In this document: positions 13,024-14,203 of the stretch, in pieces
Layout: the number at the start of each line of letters is the position of its first letter
Position numbering within the stretch: the first letter of the stretch is position 1
Assembly (NCBI GenBank): GCA_002083405.1
Contig: LVWT01000055.1
Coordinates: 1 to 14,203 of the forward strand
Reading direction: 5' to 3'
From: Nitrospira sp. SG-bin2
GTDB taxonomy: Bacteria > Nitrospirota > Nitrospiria > Nitrospirales > Nitrospiraceae
Length of the DNA stretch: 14,203 nt
The notes under the pieces: generated by a model
Told to the model about the DNA's origin: nothing
Database searches by the model: none
The model's input: only the letters and a program-made list of their open reading frames with translations
Made by a program: the position numbers and the translations under genes

Positions 13024-14007
13024 ATGTCTACTAGTTTATCGCGTTGTGTGCGCACGGCCGGATTGGTCGGCGCATTTATCATGACTCCCTATCTCGGCAT
13101 CCATGCAGGCGTCGTGTCGGCTGAGACCATCAAGGCCCAACTAGCGTTTGCGCCCAATGTTCCCCCTCCCATCACGCGAACCCAGCCCGCCACGGTCCTC
13201 GTCAACTTGACATCGGACGAGTGGCTCGGTCCGCTGAGCGACGATAACAACTATGAGTTCTGGGGTTTTAATAAGCACGTGCCAGGGCCCATGATTCGCG
13301 TCATGGTGGGCGATACGGTTGAAATTCGCATGAAGAACAACAAGGACAGCAAGGAATCCCACAATATCGACTTCCATGCGATCACGGGGCCAGGCGGCGG
13401 GGCCAGCCTGCTCAATAGCGAGCCAGGGCAGGAGAGCGGTGGAAGGTTTAAGATGATCATTCCCGGCATCTTTATGTATCACTGCGCCACCGCATCGCCG
13501 TCCATTCCCGAGCACGTTGCGAATGGCATGTACGGCACGATCGTCGTGGAGCCGGCTGGTGGGTTGAAGCCTGTCGACAAGGAGTATCAGATCACGCAAA
13601 GCGAGTTTTACACGAAAGAGGGTGCTGAGAAGGGCGAGACGATGGAATTTTCGTACGAAGCTGGGTTAGATGAGCGTCCTTCCCATGTGGTCTATAACGG
13701 CCATATGACTTCGATGGTCAAGAATCCCCTCAAAGCCAAGGCGGGGGAAACCGTTCGGATTTTCTTCACCAACGTAGGACCAAACTTTGTCGACTCTTTT
13801 CAACTCCTCGAGCAGCCGTTCGACAGGGTGTACACCGAAGGTTCGTTGGCCGCACCACCGGCGGAAAATGTCAAAGTGACCAAGGTTCCTACTGGTGGCG
13901 CGGTGATGGTCGAGTTTAAAGTCAAGACGGCTGGCACCTATACCCTCGTTGACCCAGTGGGCAATCGAAAGGACCTCGGCGCCATGGGTCTGCTGAAGGT
14001 AGATTAA
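13024..14007 (+). CDS. NirK-like multicopper protein (AniA type) with degenerate nitrite reductase site
   Basis: This 327-residue exported protein (signal about 1-33, VSA|E) has two cupredoxin domains and aligns along its length with AniA-type copper nitrite reductases, which reduce nitrite to nitric oxide. Type 1 copper ligands are all present: His113, Cys154, His164 and Met169. Of the type 2 copper ligands, His118 and His153 are present. The third His, in the family motif LVDHS, is Pro311 (LVDPV), and one residue is missing shortly after it. The catalytic His of the family motif SFHVIG is Gln260 (SFQLLE). Catalytic Asp116 is kept. The protein should hold type 1 copper but is unlikely to be a normal nitrite reductase; electron transfer, copper binding or another reaction is possible. 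ATG at 13024 has an AAAGGAGG site (13012-13019). A second copy follows directly. Confidence 0.88.
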   Translation: MSTSLSRCVRTAGLVGAFIMTPYLGIHAGVVSAETIKAQLAFAPNVPPPITRTQPATVLVNLTSDEWLGPLSDDNNYEFWGFNKHVPGPMIRVMVGDTVEIRMKNNKDSKESHNIDFHAITGPGGGASLLNSEPGQESGGRFKMIIPGIFMYHCATASPSIPEHVANGMYGTIVVEPAGGLKPVDKEYQITQSEFYTKEGAEKGETMEFSYEAGLDERPSHVVYNGHMTSMVKNPLKAKAGETVRIFFTNVGPNFVDSFQLLEQPFDRVYTEGSLAAPPAENVKVTKVPTGGAVMVEFKVKTAGTYTLVDPVGNRKDLGAMGLLKVD

Positions 14008-14062
14008 CGGATCCAGCCAACGAGGCCATCTAAGAGCGTCATCAAAAATTAAAGGAGGCGTC

Positions 14063-14203
14063 ATGCCTAAGAGTTTCTTCCATAACATGCGTCATGCCGG
14101 ATTCATCAGCGCATTGGTCATGGCTCCGTGTTTTGCCATCAATGCAGGCCTGGTGTCGGCGGAGACCATCCAGGCTCAACTCCTGAAGGCTCCCAAGGTT
14201 CCC
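14063..14203 (+). CDS. Second NirK-like protein, N-terminal fragment (runs off right edge)
   Basis: The first 47 codons are present from ATG 14063, with an AAAGGAGG ribosome site at 14051-14058. The signal peptide and the start of the mature protein align without gaps to the preceding NirK-like protein: 24 of 47 positions are identical, including a VSAETI-x-AQL block and AP-x-VP. The untranslated leaders are also alike (AAAATCAAAGGAGG and AAAATTAAAGGAGG). This indicates a tandem duplication. Copper-site residues lie beyond the window, so whether this copy is an intact nitrite reductase cannot be seen. It starts 55 bases after the first copy's stop and is probably co-transcribed. Confidence 0.8.
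   Translation, partial: MPKSFFHNMRHAGFISALVMAPCFAINAGLVSAETIQAQLLKAPKVP

Noticed and set aside
13666..14088. 140-codon minus-strand open frame opposite the NirK-like gene
   Set aside because: Antisense to cupredoxin coding sequence and crossing the leader of the second copy; no support.

Overview
The window looks like part of a complete ammonia-oxidising (comammox) Nitrospira genome. The evidence is a run of accessory ammonia monooxygenase genes on the minus strand (three related exported, membrane-anchored proteins of the AmoE/AmoD type, then copC and copD), followed in the same direction by the first 15 codons of amoC at the left edge. Canonical nitrite-oxidising Nitrospira lack amo genes. 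In beta-proteobacterial ammonia oxidisers the accessory genes lie downstream of amoCAB, whereas here they lie upstream of an amoC. The genus is inferred from this gene set together with the tandem bacterioferritins and AniA-type NirK-like proteins; it was not tested by any search.

Layout. Positions 1-4833 (minus strand): amoE - amoD - amoD2 - copC - copD, then a gap with a near-consensus sigma70 promoter and the start of amoC. Positions 4834-5247: divergent control region. Positions 5248-6202 (plus): two tandem bacterioferritin genes whose haem and ferroxidase residues look complementary. Positions 6290-7108 (minus): an unrecognised multi-pass membrane protein. Positions 7498-8220 (plus): a YiiM-like MOSC protein. 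Positions 8299-9855 (plus): an exported M28-family peptidase-like protein with an altered catalytic residue. Positions 9955-10560 (minus): a lipoprotein of unknown function. Positions 11207-11887 (plus): an exported FKBP-type peptidyl-prolyl isomerase. Positions 12451-14203 (plus): a small exported cytochrome c, a NirK-like multicopper protein lacking two key active-site histidines, and the start of a second tandem NirK-like gene running off the right edge.

How it fits together. The left block probably supplies copper handling and assembly for the copper-dependent ammonia monooxygenase. CopC and at least two of the three AmoE/D-type proteins are predicted to begin with a histidine after signal cleavage, which is a copper-binding arrangement. 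CopD is unusual in carrying a cytochrome c domain and a thioredoxin/SCO-like domain. The bacterioferritins may buffer iron for the haem-rich ammonia oxidation pathway. The right block is a periplasmic copper/haem electron-transfer set. Its first NirK-like protein should bind type 1 copper but is unlikely to reduce nitrite in the usual way. The centre (6290-11887) is a mix of housekeeping and unknown genes with no visible link to nitrification.
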